A stretch of 64,000 nt of DNA from positions 5,332,001 to 5,396,000 of the forward strand of contig AP026542.1 of NCBI GenBank assembly GCA_026075535.2, read 5' to 3'. The number at the start of each line of letters is the position of its first letter. Within the stretch, counting starts at the first letter, position 1. The position numbers and the translations under genes are program-made. Positions 23,261 through 34,154 of this stretch are shown in pieces. Below the pieces are notes generated by a model. The model did no database searches. It was not told the origin of the DNA and saw nothing but the letters and a program-made list of their open reading frames with translations. Source of the DNA: Tricholoma matsutake (taxonomy: Eukaryota; Basidiomycota; Agaricomycetes; Agaricales; Tricholomataceae).

Positions 23261-24107
23261 TGTTAGGGTGACACCCACTATCTGCTAGCTAAGACTGTGC
23301 ATATATGGGCAACCTAAGCCTCTAGCAAAGGGAAATCCAAAGTTAAAATTATACTACATAATACAGGCATTGGGGACACACCTAGCAAAGGGAAATCCGA
23401 AGAGAAAACTCTAAGGATCCCCTTGCTGATGCCCAGTATATGTGAAGACAACAAAAATCAAATATAACCTAAAAATAGAAAAAGGCAGAGATAGGCGGAT
23501 CAAGGCCGCTGAATGACATCATACCAAGGGGTATGTGTTGGAAGGGGTACTCCGCCTCTAAATATAAAAGTGTCAACATGTACAAACATGATAGCAAGGG
23601 AAAATTAGTAATAAAATCCAGAAAAATCATAGAAAATGAAGAATAGAAGGAAATGAGGTGGGGAAAAATATAGGACGAACATAAAAAATAGGAAAAACAC
23701 ACAGGGCACCCCCCTAGTCCCCTTACAGTGCAGGTTCTCTCTACAAGAAGGGGGCAGGATCTGCATGCGTGATGGGGGAATTGATGGTTTTGATGTGAGG
23801 GGTTGTTTATAGATGAGTTTGTTGACAAAGGCCTTTCACACCACAAGCATAGGTGGAATACCTAAGAGAACACAACTGGGGTCCCCTAGGCATATATTTA
23901 GGGTTTACATATATACTATGTTACATATATTGTACATTGTTGTTACCGATGCACTCGTACATGCACATACATATTGATGCATGTGAAATAAAATTCTCAC
24001 GCTATCAAAGTGTAGCATCATTTGGCATAATTTGGTGTAATGTAGCATAATTTGACATAATAAAATAAAAATGAAATTTTATTAGGTAATGGGGTGGTTT
24101 CCTAACA
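23261..24107 (-). repeat. LTR of gypsy element C (416 bp when the nested solo LTR is removed)
   Basis: On the plus strand it starts TGTTAGGGTGACACCC and ends GGTTTCCTAACA, with inverted ends TGTTAGG/CCTAACA. The neighbouring internal sequence at 24108 onward, read on the minus strand, ends in a polypurine tract (AAAAGGAGGGTAA), so this is the 3' LTR of minus-strand element C. It interrupts fragment E at its left end. A B-family solo LTR (23302-23727) plus one copy of its target duplication is inserted 41 bp from that end. Confidence 0.75.
23302..23727 (-). repeat. Solo LTR of the B chromovirus family (426 bp)
   Basis: Same sequence family as the B1 and B2 LTRs, in minus orientation, from TATATGGGCAACC to CCCCTTACA, with no internal domain. 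It is flanked by a perfect 5-bp target duplication GTGCA (23297-23301 and 23728-23732), so it arose by recombination between the LTRs of one inserted element. It has the long U5 form, as B2 does. Confidence 0.92.
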
Positions 24108-25173
24108 TTACCCTCCTTTTATGCCTCGACTTCCAGGTGAGAAAATATTGCATCTGTCCCCTCTGTGAAATTTTGGTAAGGCCAGAATCTCATCCCCTCA
24201 TACACCATTCTCCCAATGTGACACGGAGCATTCAGATTACATTTAAAGAATTGGGTGATCACATTGCATGCTCGCTTACAATTCTCTTCGGGCTCCCACA
24301 AATTATTCTCATCGGTATAGTTTTTCCACTTTATAAAGAACTCCAATTTGTTCCGTCGAAGACATGAGTCTAGAATTTCTTCAACTACATATTCTGGAGC
24401 ACCTTCTACTATTATTGGAGGTTGCGGAGTAGTTTGTTGGCCAGGAAGTTGGCCAGGAATAGTGGGCGGGTGGTAAGGGTGTAGGCGGGATACATTGATC
24501 TTGGGATCAATCTTGAATGATCAGGGTAATTTTAGCACTACCACATTAGGCAAGATTACTTTAGAGATCACATATGGGCCAACTTGTTTCTCCATAAGTT
24601 TCCTCAAAGGTCGTGGAATATTCAGGTCCTTGGTACTTAGCCACACCAAGTCACCAACTTTGTACTCTGGAGCGCATGCTTGAGTATGATCCATGTGTCG
24701 CATCATGTCATCACATGCTTTCTTCAAATCCACCTCTGCTTCCTCTTGTACCTTTTGCATCTTAGATACAAAGTCTTCTACCAACTGTACTTTGACTTCC
24801 CTTCTGGGTTCTACTCCCATGCGAGGATGATATCCATAATTCGCGAAAAAGGGTGACACATGAGTAGCCAAATGGAATTTGTTATTGTGGGAAAATTCGG
24901 CAATTGCCAGCCATTCGGGCCAGTCAGTTTGTTGATAGTTGACAAACATACGTAGGTACTGCTCCAACTCCTGGTTCATTCTCTCTGTCTGCCATCAGTC
25001 TGTGGGTGATATGCCATAGATAATTTAGTTTGAATTCCCAATATGTTGTTCAGTTCTCACATAAACACGGAAGCAAATTGTGGTCCGCAATTGGAGATAA
25101 CGGTATCGGGTAACCCATGTAACCTCCATACCTGATTTAGATAGAGGCATGCCAAGCCCAATGATGAGGTTTC
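24108..25173 (-). pseudogene. Gypsy element C, integrase core to chromodomain
   Basis: Minus strand. It begins in the integrase core (VWRLHGLPDTVISNCGPQF, where family members have SDRGPQF), then AYHPQTDG, a 1-nt frameshift before MNQELEQYLRMFVN, the GPY region (EYKVGDLVWLSTKDL), a TGA after NVVVLKLP, and a chromodomain near 24240-24350 (FFIKWKNYTDENNLWEPEEN). Everything upstream of the integrase core was lost when the flank was replaced by element B2 at 25174. Confidence 0.85.
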
Positions 25174-25607
25174 TGTAAGGGGACTAGGGGGACTAGGGGG
25201 GCGCCCTGTGTGTTTCTCCTATATTTTACATTTGTTCTATATTTTTCCTCACTTCATTTCCTTCTATTCTTTATTTTCTATGATTTTTCTGGATTTTATT
25301 ACTAATTTCCCTTTCTATCATGTTTGGGCATGTTGACAGTTTTATATTTAGAGGCAGAGTACCCCTTCCGACATCTACCCCTTGGTATGATGTCATTCAG
25401 CAGCCTTGATCTGCCTATCTCTGCCTTTTCTATTTTTAGGTTATTATTTGATTTTTGTCGTCTTCACATATACTGGGCATCAGCAAAGGGATCCTTAGAG
25501 TTTTCTCTTCGAATTTCCCTTTGCTAGGTGCATCCCCAATCCCTGTAATATGTAGTATAATTTTAACTTCAGATTTCCCTTTGCTAGAGGCTGAGGTTGC
25601 CCTTATA
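25174..25607 (+). repeat. B2 5' LTR (434 bp)
   Basis: It starts TGTAAGGGGACTAG and ends GCCCTTATA. It contains the transcript-start candidate AGAGTTTTCT near 25498-25507. It has the long U5 form: two copies of TTTCCCTTTGCTAG separated by a stretch absent from B1. Relative to the 3' copy it has 10 extra bases within the TTTTCTATGATTTTTCTGG region. Confidence 0.92.
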
Positions 25608-25608
25608 G

Positions 25609-25619
25609 TAGAAAACTCT
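25609..25619 (+). promoter_or_regulatory. B2 predicted self-primer binding site
   Basis: Directly after the 5' LTR the sequence reads TAGAAAACTCT, containing AGAAAACTCT, the exact reverse complement of AGAGTTTTCT within the LTR. The same arrangement as in B1 is kept although the two copies differ at many other sites. Confidence 0.6.
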
Positions 25620-25742
25620 TCCCTAAGGCCCGAAATCATGAATGCACTGCCCAAGATAGGCAGGTACAGAGTGGACGATGCTTCCCAAAGCTCCACAGAC
25701 TCCCTACACACCATTCCAGACAGTCTTGCCTTTACTGCACCG

Positions 25743-26695
25743 CCATTTTCTGCCAAACGCACCCACTAAAGAGTGTGCCCAGATCAAACTGTCTCCCCCT
25801 GCTGAATTTAATGGTGCAGGTGTGCAGGGACATGCATTCTTTAATTCCTGTGAGTTATACATCAGTCTCCAGTTGCATCAATTCATCGATGAGGGTGCAA
25901 AAATTTATTGGGCCTTCACATACATGAAATCTGAATGCGCCTATCTCTACATGGACCGTATTCTGCGTCAAACTAAAGAACTCGGTTCTCTACCTTTCTC
26001 CACTTGGGGTGACTTTCGAGCCGAGTTTGTACACCACTTTTGTCCCCTCAACGAGCGCCACCGAGCAGTGACATGACTTGAGTCATCCTCTTATCACCAG
26101 GCACATCGATCCGTGGATGTTTATATCGATGAGTTTAAGGATTTGGTGGACATGGCAGGATATGGGAGTGGGCTACCAGTGGTGGTGAAGTTCTGACAGG
26201 GCCTCAATCGAGAAATTCAGGACCAGATTGCACAGATGTTGGAAGGGCACCCAGCAGACGATGAAATCTATGCTTGGTATGAAGCTGCTTCACTCTGTGA
26301 CGAGAACCGACTCACAAATGCGGTGTTTAATGTTGCATTCTGTGCTCCAACTACCACTCATGCGCCCTACACCTTCAATTGAACCCTTCCCCACCTTAAC
26401 CCCATTCCTGTTTGTCAGACACCCACACCAGCCATCAATGTCCCAGTACCAATGGATGTTGATGCAGCCTGCAGCTGTGCACATAAGTTGGATCTCTGCT
26501 ACCGCTGTGGGGAAACTGGGCACAGGGCTGGAGCATGTCCCCATCATCAGGATATCCGCATGCTCACCCCCGAGGGGCGAGATGAACCCTCCAAGACTTG
26601 TTGGCATGTGTAGATGTCGAGGAAGCGAAGGATCAGGTTGCAGAGGAGATCAAGTCAGAAGTTGTAGAGGAGCAGGATTTTTCTATTCGCAGTGA
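25743..26695 (+). pseudogene. B2 gag, 5' deleted
   Basis: Compared with B1, the start codon and about the first 60 codons are missing; the junction lies at a repeated TTTTC/TGCCAAAC word near 25746-25760. The remaining gag core (PAEFNGAGVQGHAFFNSC, STWGDFRAEFVHHF) is followed by TGA near 26074 and near 26194, both where B1 has CGA. The CCHC knuckle at about 26497 survives (CYRCGETGHRAGAC, read across the frame), and a 1-nt loss near 26590 shifts the frame before the end. Confidence 0.85.
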
Positions 26696-29600
26696 GTGAA
26701 TCATACGCCCTCACTGCCTGTCCATAACCACTTTGAAGTCTTGCCAGTTGAATCCCTGGAGAATGAATCCATTTCTGTGACTGTTCCCCTCTCTGACCTT
26801 TCGAAGTTGGCTGAAGACGTACCTGCTCTTCCCATCTCTCCTTCTGCTCCACACCCCAAAATTAAATCATGGGAGCGTAAACTACCATGCAAATATATTG
26901 TTGCGTCCACTCTCTCTACACATTCCTTGAACCTAGCAATCAAAATGCAGACGACCAACACTGGACAGATACTCAGTGTCTCTGCGCTCCTGGACTCTGG
27001 TGTGACTGGTCTCTTCATCAATGCCCATCTCGCACAACAACATCGCCTAAATGCTCACTCACTCTCCCATCTGATACCTGTGTATAATGTGGATGGGTCC
27101 CCAAACAAAGCTGGTGCCATCCGAGAGGTTGTAGACCTGGTCCTCCATTACAAAGATCATAGTGAGCGTGCCCTTTTTGCTGTCACTCAATTAGGAAAGC
27201 AAAAGGTGATTTTGGGCTATCCGTGGCTTCGAGACCATAACCCAGAGGTTGACTGGCATACCGGGGAGGTTACCATGAGCCGATGTCCCTCCCGCTGTCA
27301 TAGTTGTTTCACAGAAGCCAGGCAAGAACGTTGTGGACAGAAGGCCACAATACGATGTACTCAGAAGTGTCATGCCAGACCCCTGCCTATACCTGAAGTG
27401 GAGTTGGAAGGGGTTCCTGATCTAATGCCAGACTCGGATGATGATGAGGAGGAGCCAGAGGAAGTAGAGGAAGTAGAGGAAGGTGATCAGATCTTCTACA
27501 CTGCGATTCATCCATCGCATAAGGTGTGTGCTACATCGAACATATCCCAATGCCTCGCCGAGGCCTTCCACAAAAACAATGCTGCTAAATCCTCTACTAA
27601 TTCCTTGCTCCCTCATCTCCATGAGTTTGGAGACGTGTTCTCCAAGGAATCGTTCGACTCTCTCCCTGCGTGCAAGCCATGGGATCACGCGATCAAACTC
27701 ACCCCTGGTGCAACCCCTTCATCCTGCAAGGTCTATCCTCCTTCTCCTGAAGAACAATGACAGCTTGACCAGTTCATCAATGAGCACCTGGCCTCTGGAT
27801 GTATTCGACCATCAAAGTCACCCATGGCCTCTCCCTTTTTCTTTGTCAAGAAGAAGGATGGCTCACTTTGACCAGTTCAAGACTACAGAAGGCTCTACGA
27901 CATCACAGTCAAAAATCGCTACCCATTACCTCTCATCTCCAAACTTGTGAACCAGCTCTGTGGAGCCCAATACTTCACCAAGCTTGACGTCCATTGGGGC
28001 TACAATAATGTGAGGATAAAGGAGGGAGATGAGTGGAAGGCAGCATTTCATACCAACCGTGGTCTTTTTGAACCACTTGTCATGTTCTTTGGCCTTACTA
28101 ATAGTCCTGCCACTTTTCAGACCATGATGAACAACATTTTCCACGACCTCATCCTCAAAGGCATTGTCTGCATCTATCTCAATGACATCCTCATCTTCAC
28201 TTGCATAGTTGAAGAGCACCGTCACATCATGTGCCTCGTCCTAGAATGGCTTTGATGGTACAAACTCTACCTTCATCAGGACAAGTGCGAGTTTGAGAAG
28301 ACCAAGATCGAGTACCTCGGCTTGATTATCTTGGGGGGTCAGGTGGAGATGGATCCTATCAAGGTGAATGGGGTCACGGCTTGGCCGATGCCCATGAACA
28401 AGAAAGAGGTGCAGTCTTTCCTGGGCTTCATCAATTTCTATCAGTGTTTTATCAAGGATTTCTCACATCATGCACAACCACTGTTCAACTTGACAGGAAA
28501 GGAGGCATGGAGGTGAGATAATGCACAACAGGAGGTGTTTGAAAAGCTGAAGGAGATGGTCACTTCCGCTCCCATTCTTACCTTTGCTGACAATTTGCAT
28601 CCTTTTCATGTAGAAGCCAACAGTTCTGACTTTGCGACGGGCACCGTGTTGTCTCAGCAGTCTCCAGAGGACCAGAAGTGGCATCCTGTTGCATTCTACT
28701 CCAAAAGCCTTAGTGCTGTAGAGTGAAATTATGAGATCCATGACAAGGAGATGTTGGCGATAATGCGTGCGCTTGAGGAGTGGTGACACTTCCTCGAGGG
28801 TGCCCAACACAAGGTGGAAATTTGGACAGATCACAAGAATCTCAAGTACTTTATGACAGCCAAGAAATTGAATCGTCGTCAAGCTTGTTGGTCCCTGTAT
28901 CTATCCAGATTCGACTTCTCCTTGCACCACCATCCGGGTCGCAGCATGGGGAAGACCAATGCCCTCTCCCGATGTGCAGACCATGGGGATGGCAGCGATG
29001 ACAATGAAAACATTGTGTTGTTGCAGCCAGACCTGTTCACCATTTGGGCACTAGAAGGCATCGCACCCCAGGGCGAGGAGCGGGACATCCTACATGACAT
29101 TCATCGTGCAAACCGTAGCAGTTTACATGAGGATGTTGTTGCCCGAGCTGTTAAAGAACTGAGGAAGGGATCCACCCTTTGCATGCGGCAGAGTGGGCTG
29201 AAAAGGAGGACTTGTTGTATTTCAGAGATCACATCTACATCCCCAATGACCCAGACCTTCACCGGCGCATCATATCCCAACACCATGACTCACAGATTGC
29301 TGGTCATCCTGGATGCTGGAAGACCTTGGAGCTCACCTCACGGAATTATTGGTGGCCACAAATGTCACGGCTCATTGGTCAGTATTGTTGCACTTGTGAC
29401 CTTTGCTTACGCACCAAGATTCCTCATCGCAAACCCATTGGTGAGCTACACTCTCTTCCTGTTCCAGAGAGTCGTTGGGATGTTGTCAGCATTGACTTTG
29501 TGGTAGTCAAATGGGTTTGATGCAGTGATGTGCACAGTTGATTCAGTGGGAAAATGCACTCACTTCATTCCCACTCACACCACTGTCAGTGCCCTGGGTG

Positions 29601-30547
29601 CTGCCCGACTCTACTTTCACCATGTGTGGAAATTACACGGACTTCCTGGTGCTTTCCTCTCTGATCGTGGCCCTCAGTTCATGGCAGAGTTCACTCGCAA
29701 GCTGTACCGACTCCTGGGAATCAAACTCCTTGCTTTGACCACTTATCACCCACAAACTGATGGCCAGACTGAGCAAGTCAACCAGGAACTGGAGCAGTAC
29801 ATCCACATCTTTGTCAATGAATGCCAGGACAATTGGGACGATCTTCTCCCCTTGGCCAAGTTTGGATACAACAACCATGTCCATGCTTCCACTCAACAGA
29901 CCCCTTTCCTCTTAGACACTGGACGACATCCATGCATGGGATTTGAACCTCATCAAACTCCCTCACACATTGAGACAGTGAATGAGTTCACAGAACGCAT
30001 GTGGGATAGCTTGGAGGAGGCAAAGGCAAAGGATGACATGGCATGCTTTTACAACCAATGCCATTCTCCGACCCCTCCGTACAAGGTTGGTGATCGAGTT
30101 TATCTTGACTCCAGTGACATCTCCACTACACGTCCGTCCAAGAAACTTGCTCATCACTTCCTGGGACCTTTCCCCATTGTCAAGTGTGTTGGAATGCACG
30201 CCTATCATCTATGCCTCCCAGCCTCCATGTCCAGACTCCACCCAGTCTTCCATGTCGTCAAATTGCTTCCAGCTCCCCCAGATCCATTCCTGGGATGCCA
30301 TTCACACCCACCACCACTGCCTACAGTGATCGAGGGAGAACCCCAATATGAAGTCAAGTCAATCTTGGACAGCCAGTTGCATTGAGGAAAACTCCAGTAT
30401 TTGGTGCATTGGAAGGGTTATGGGTATGAGGATAACTCATGGGTCAAAGAGTCTGATGTGAATGCCCCTTGGTTAGTCAAGGAATTCCACCGATGGCACA
30501 CTGCTGCACCACATCGCATTCAAGTCACAGACTTTGGTCATATGTGA
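26696..30547 (+). pseudogene. B2 pol: protease, RT, RNase H, integrase, chromodomain
   Basis: The order matches B1. The protease keeps Asp-Ser-Gly (LLDSGVTGLFIN near 26990). The RT has YLNDILIF near 28180 where an active enzyme has YLDD, so the catalytic Asp pair is broken. RNase H follows at 28535-28726. The integrase has [13 protein letters not shown] and SDRGPQF. The chromodomain lies at about 30335-30490 ([15 protein letters not shown]) after a TGA in place of Arg. At least eight stops and two frameshifts occur. Confidence 0.88.
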
Positions 30548-30588
30548 TTTCGAATGCATCAGGGCGATGCATCTTAGAGAGGGGGTGA

Positions 30589-31012
30589 TGTAAGGGGACT
30601 AGGGGGACTAGGGGGGTGCCCTGTGTGTTTCTCCTATTTTTTACGTTCATGCTATATTTTTCCTCACTTCATTTCCTTCTATTCTTCATTTTCCTGGATT
30701 TTATTACTAATTTCCCTTTCTATCATGTTTGTGCATGTTGACAGTTTTATACTTAGAGGCAGAGTACCCCTTCTGACATCTACCCCTTGGTATGATGTCA
30801 TTCGGTGGCCTTGATCTGCCTATCTCCACCTTTTCTATTTTTAGGTTATTATTTGATTTTTGTTGTCTTCACATATACTGGGCATCGGCAAAGGGATCCT
30901 TAGAGTTTTCTCTTCAAATTTCCCTTTGCTAGGTGCGTCCCCAATCCCTGTAATATGTAGTATAATTTTAACTTTGGATTTCCCTTTGCTAGAGGCTGAG
31001 GTTGCCCTTATA
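30589..31012 (+). repeat. B2 3' LTR (424 bp)
   Basis: It follows the polypurine tract TTAGAGAGGGGGTGA. It has the same ends as the 5' copy, and most differences between the two copies are transitions, plus the 10-bp length difference. It abuts RNase H of element D directly, with no target duplication. Confidence 0.92.
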
Positions 31013-32755
31013 GGACACACATACACATTTTCACAGACCACAAAACCATTCAAAACTTTGATGGACAATGGGACTTGTTGCTACACCAGGTTAGGTGGAT
31101 GGAATATCTATCACAATATGAATACACGATCATGTATATCAAAGGTGAAGATAATACTGTGGCTGATGCACTTTCCAGAATGATGGAACCAATATTGGAA
31201 GAGGTAAACTTATCCGCGGCCATTTTTGACATAGGGAGTGACCCAAAACTGTACTCACAGATATGGAAGGGATATCTAATGGACAAGTGGTGTGCAGCTA
31301 TCCTTGATGATTTGAAACAGGGTGTTGTCAACCCAAAGCTGGAGATCAATTTCAAGAATGGGCTGCTATTCATAGGGCAGAGATTAATCATTCCGAAGTA
31401 CAAAAACTTATGGGAACAGTGGTTCAGGATGGCGCATGATCACCTAGGACATTTTGGAGGAGAAAAATCTTACACATCGCTGAGAGGGGAATTCTACTGG
31501 CCAAACATGAGAAAGGATTTAGTAGGGGCTTACATACCCAGCTGTGGGCCTTGTCAACAAAACAAGTCAACAACAGCGAAATCTCCAGGGCCTTTACACC
31601 TGCTGCCCATACTGGATAAGAGGTTTAATTCCATAGCGGTGGATTTCATAGGACCACTGCTGATCGACAACAGTTTTGATGCTATTGTGACAATGATGGA
31701 TCGACTAGGTGCCAACATTCAGGTGGTGCCATGTAAAATGAGCATGACAGCGGAAGAATTTGTGAACATCTTTTTTGACCGTTGGTACTGTGAAAATGGA
31801 TGCCCATTGGAAATCATTAGTGATCGCGACAAACTATTCAATTCAAAATTCTGGAAAACATTGATGAAACTCACGGGGATCAAGCACAAACTTTCAACAG
31901 TGTACCACCCTGAAATGGATGGTGCTTCAGAGAGAACAAACAATGTCATTCAAAGCCTGCATTTCCATGTGGAACAGAATCAAATGGGCTGGGTGAAAGC
32001 TCTACCCAAAGTACGTTTCGATATAATGAACACAATGAATGCATCCATGCAGATATTGCCATTCATTTTAAAAACAGGAAGGTTGCCCAGGGTGATGCCT
32101 CCGATAATCTTAGGGGAAGATGAAATGGAGAGGGCAGATGAAATTGAGGAGGGAGAAGCAGGGCGGTTGGTGGAAAGATTGCATGAAGAGATAGAGGGAG
32201 CAAAGGATTGCCTTCTAGCAGCCAAAATATTGCAGGCTCACCATGCAAACAAGGAGAGAGCTGTAGATCCAGAGTTTGCTGTAGGAGATAAGGTGATGCT
32301 GGAGACTGCACACCACAGGAGAGATTACATGCAGAAAAGGAGCAGGAGGGTAGCGAAGTTCATGCTGCAGTGGGATGGGCCATATGAAATTTTGGAAGTG
32401 TTTCCAAAATTGTCAACATACAAGTTAGCGAAGGACAATAGGTCCACACGCTGTGCAACTTTCCATGTTGCTCACCTGAAGAGACATACAGAAAATGATG
32501 GGTGTTGTTCCCAGACAGAAAAATCCAGTGTCCAGGGCCTATTATTACAAATGAGGGAACTATGGAGTACTTCATGGACCATATTTTGGACGAAAGGCCA
32601 CGGGGAAGGGGAAAACAATATCTAGTGAGGTGGAAAGGTTATGGCCCAGAGGCCGACTTGTGGCTGCCATGATCCAAAATGCTGGAAATGGAAGTGTTAC
32701 TCACCTGGGAAGGAAGACTCAGGTAACCATCAAAAGTTTTCAAAATGGATGAGAG
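31013..32755 (+). pseudogene. Gypsy element D: RNase H end, integrase, chromodomain
   Basis: It opens inside RNase H (HIHIFTDHKTIQNF; YIKGEDNTVADALSRM). The integrase zinc site follows (HDHLGHFGGEKSYTSLRGEF, CGPCQQNK), then the core (VDFIGPLL; SDRDKLFNSKFW; YHPEMDGASERTNNVIQ) and a GPY region (VGDKVMLETAHHRR). After a frameshift near 32510 a chromodomain reads YFMDHILDERPRG..QYLVRWKGYGPEADLW, then TGA. Over 500 codons are open from 31075, making this the best-preserved gypsy integrase here after B1. No RT part is present; it was lost where B2 adjoins. Confidence 0.85.
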
Positions 32756-33014
32756 TGTAAGAGAACCAGTCCTCTTACAACACCTTTCTACCATATCACA
32801 CACAACACACATTTACTAACACAATGCGCAACTTGAACATCACGACAGTTACAGATCACATGTCTCTCTATTAGGTCACATGTCTAGTCACTATGTTATG
32901 GGAACTTGTTTGTAATAGTTAGTTAGTTTTCCTTGAATCGATACCACTTTCCTCACAGTTTCTAGACTCTAAGTGTTGGGAGTACCCACTCCCTTCCAGG
33001 GTTGATATTATTCT
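32756..33014 (+). repeat. Probable start of the element D 3' LTR, right end unclear
   Basis: TGTAAGAGAACCAG begins at 32756 after a purine-rich stretch (AAAATGGATGAGAG), suitable for an LTR start. The first 24 bases can fold into a perfect hairpin (TGTAAGAG..CTCTTACA, 32756-32779). No matching right end or second copy is available, so the extent is a guess. Confidence 0.35.
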
Positions 33015-33019
33015 GAGGG

Positions 33020-33166
33020 AAGGTGTATGTACTGAGAGATCAGAATTGGCAATCAGAGATCATCCAGTTACATCATGATATGCTGACTGCTGGACACTCA
33101 GGAAGATGGAAGACATTGGAATTAGTGATGAGAAATTATTGGTGGCAAAAGCAAGTACTGATCAAC
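33020..33166 (+). pseudogene. Gypsy integrase zinc-site scrap (F)
   Basis: One frame reads KVYVLRDQNWQSEIIQLHHD, then MLTAGHSGRWKTLELVMRNY and WW, which is the integrase HHCC region (first two His). It resembles the B-family sequence at the same place but is clearly a different element. Homology stops on both sides within about 150 bp. Confidence 0.75.
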
Positions 33167-34154
33167 CAACCTCTGAATTGACTTGGACATATACATATAC
33201 CTCAAATATATCTTTCCTTTTTTGCCATTTTGCTTGGTTGTGCCTTGTGAAGTACAGACACATGTACAAGCATAAATTGTGATCAGATAAGGTATTAAGT
33301 CTATAATACTCTACATACATAACGTCTCAGAATCTGCTGGTGAGTACCTCTTGAGGAGAACCACCACCAATGGGACAACTCCGTGAACTGCTGCGAGCAA
33401 TGTTAAGTTAACAGTGCTAAGCACACAGCAACTTCAAGGCCGCAGTCTGAGTGGCAGGTTGAAACTTGAGGCCCAGGAATCTAACACTGCTATCCATAGA
33501 TATAGTATATGGTAGTTTAATAATAATTAGTCTTCAAAATAAGCTTATAAGACAGTTATGGCCGAAAGAATCCAACTCATAGCTAAACGAGGCATCATCT
33601 GGCACCATAGTATCCAACTTTTATATTTTTTCCGCCTCCGGCGGTAACGCGGTTCGGGATTCCCGTTCCGCCACCGCCTTGGGTTGAAACTTAAAGGAGT
33701 CGGGATTGGCGCGGATCTGCTATACTTACATAATATCTGGAATTCCTTTCGCGCTGTTTGTTTCACTTTTGTTCCCGAACAATTCCCGAGCCACCTAACG
33801 AGAACGAAATCGCCGACACGCAAATCTGACCCCTTGAGGCACAAAGCGGCACCTAACGGCATCTACTAGTGGGAACCCTGCTCCCTCAGAAAGAGGCTAA
33901 CGACGAGATCCACGATCCCGATTTTTAGCCTATCCTAGTAACCCAATTTGGTTCGCAGAATTATATACGCCAAATCTCTGGCTCTGGCTCCTTCTGGCTC
34001 TCCCCTCGCAGTTTCATTCCCATACTCCAAGGGCGTCTGCGTCCACTAAACACAGCCTTCAACGCCGGATTACTCGTGGAAACTCGCGGATATCGTCCCG
34101 TTTTAATAACAAGTGGCGCGTTGAGGCGACTTGAACCTTCAATCCGGTGTTTTC
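33167..34154. other. Intergenic region between the transposon nest and the Zn2Cys6 gene
   Basis: No supported gene. The stretch 33620-33800 is richer in CG, with CCCGTTCC/GGGATTCCC words, but I see no repeat unit or element boundary. The final few hundred bases should hold the promoter of the downstream regulator. A minus frame at 33545-33862 has no domain. Confidence 0.5.

Larger units (their letters stand above)
25174..31012 (+). mobile_element. Chromovirus B2 (same family as B1), plus strand, heavily mutated
   Basis: The element has a 5' LTR (25174-25607, 434 bp), primer site, gag, pol with chromodomain, a polypurine tract (TTAGAGAGGGGGTGA) and a 3' LTR (30589-31012, 424 bp). The flanks GTTTC (left) and GGACA (right) do not match, so there is no target duplication. 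The left flank is element C and the right flank is element D, in opposite orientations. Many CGA codons seen in B1 are TGA here. About 190 bp including the gag start codon have been deleted. Confidence 0.92.

Noticed and set aside
33545..33862. Minus-strand frame of 105 codons upstream of the Zn2Cys6 gene
   Set aside because: No recognisable motif and no consistent intron pattern.
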